Assembly (NCBI GenBank): GCA_900321365.1
Contig: ONVT01000074.1
Coordinates: 1-24,395 of the forward strand
DNA from: an uncultured Eubacteriales bacterium
GTDB taxonomy: Bacteria > Bacillota_A > Clostridia > Lachnospirales > Lachnospiraceae
Direction of reading: 5' to 3'
DNA length: 24,395 nucleotides
Within the stretch, counting starts at the first letter, position 1; every line of letters begins with the position of its first letter. Below the pieces are notes generated by a model, which was not told where the DNA came from, did not search any database, and was given only the letters and a program-made list of their open reading frames with translations. The position numbers were made by a program, and so were the translations under genes. This document shows positions 23,886 through 24,395 of the stretch, in pieces.

Positions 23886-24395
23886 CTATAACTCTCCTGC
23901 CAGGATGGCATCAATCACGATCTGTCCCACATCAAACAGGTTTTCCATACCTGGCTCGAAGATATCCACCGTTTCACTGTTCTCTTCTGATACCTGACTG
24001 GCGTAATCAGAACCATCAAGCCATAGCTGTTCCGGACTTTCACTCTTGAGAAAAGTGTCCAGGTTCACAACGACTCGTAAGGAAATAACCTGGTTTAGCA
24101 GATCAAAGCATTCTGCTGTATTCATCACAGCTATCTCTTCCATCTCAGTAACGGCGTAACTGTCAGGGCAGTCATAGTATTCTGCTGCAGCAACAGCATT
24201 CGTATGATCCTCCGCGCCTTTCCAGTAACTGTCAGCAGATACGGCTGTTCCCATTAATACCTGAGGCGCTCTGTTTGCCCATTCCTCATCCGGGAAGTTT
24301 TCTTCAATTACCCGTTTTGTTTTTTCTGTTGTTCGCAGCGGACAGTCTTTTATCAGCTGATAGGCTTTTTCATAAAGCTCTGGATTCAGTTGTTT
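23886..24395 (-). CDS. Unknown protein, 5' end beyond the window
   Basis: An open frame of 169 codons runs from the right edge to TAG at 23886-23888. An internal ATG at 24254 is unlikely to be the start, because the upstream 47 codons are open and protein-like (LNPELYEKAYQLIKDCPL, then VIEENFPDEEWANRAPQVL). The visible part is soluble, acidic and helical, with no recognised domain; it continues with AAEYYDCPDSYAVTEMEEIA and ends FDVGQIVIDAILAGEL. Upstream residues could include a lipoprotein or signal sequence. It reads in the same direction as the radical SAM gene, 123 bases further on. I cannot say whether they share a transcript. Confidence 0.65.
   Translation of the reverse strand, partial: KQLNPELYEKAYQLIKDCPLRTTEKTKRVIEENFPDEEWANRAPQVLMGTAVSADSYWKGAEDHTNAVAAAEYYDCPDSYAVTEMEEIAVMNTAECFDLLNQVISLRVVVNLDTFLKSESPEQLWLDGSDYASQVSEENSETVDIFEPGMENLFDVGQIVIDAILAGEL

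Overview
The window looks like chromosomal DNA of an anaerobic Clostridia-type Firmicute, most likely a Lachnospiraceae relative. I infer this from the anaerobic (cobalt-early) B12 enzymes CbiD and CbiG, strong AGGAGG-type ribosome binding sites, ABC ATPase-FtsX permease fusions and a radical SAM protein of a kind common in gut clostridia. The left two thirds (1-16.7 kb) are GC-rich and read almost entirely on the + strand. The right third is visibly more AT-rich and of mixed orientation, so the window joins a metabolic operon to a less constrained region.

Layout. 1-3436: a small secreted acidic protein and a MacB/FtsX-type ABC transporter fusion. 3437-4715: a decayed metal or corrinoid importer locus. 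A remnant of an iron-transport-associated domain protein is followed by the N-terminal part of a BtuF/FepB-like binding protein, joined directly to the Walker B and C-terminal part of a BtuD/FecE-like ATPase. The permease and both inner gene ends are missing. 4705-16689: a tight cobalamin (corrin ring) operon in the order cbiD, cbiF, cbiG, cbiH(cobJ), cbiJ(cobK), ABC exporter, cbiET(cobL), SNF2-family helicase, cbiA. Most starts overlap or closely follow the preceding stop. CbiF, CbiH, CbiET and CbiJ methylate and reduce the macrocycle, CbiG and CbiD handle ring contraction, and CbiA amidates side chains a and c. cbiL, cbiC, cbiK/X and the late genes are not here. The exporter and the SNF2 protein are guests in the operon without an obvious B12 role. 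cbiG and cbiA carry tandem in-frame repeats in linkers, and the 3' end of cbiA is built from one arm of a long hairpin.

16732-24395: a minus-strand gene for a tiny protein with a double-glycine leader and an SH3-like domain, with its own terminator. Then, on the + strand, a YhhN-family membrane protein and a secreted thermolysin-family (M4) metallopeptidase, ending at a bidirectional terminator. Convergent to these is a minus-strand pair: a radical SAM/SPASM-like protein whose stop overlaps (TGATG) the start of a DUF2207-like membrane protein. That membrane protein has a zinc ribbon and a very unusual Cys-Ala-Cys-Ala tail. I regard this pair as the best candidate for a new modification system: a radical SAM maturase acting on the Cys-rich tail of a cell-surface protein. 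A minus-strand partial gene of unknown function runs off the right edge.

All calls are from reading the sequence; no database search was possible.
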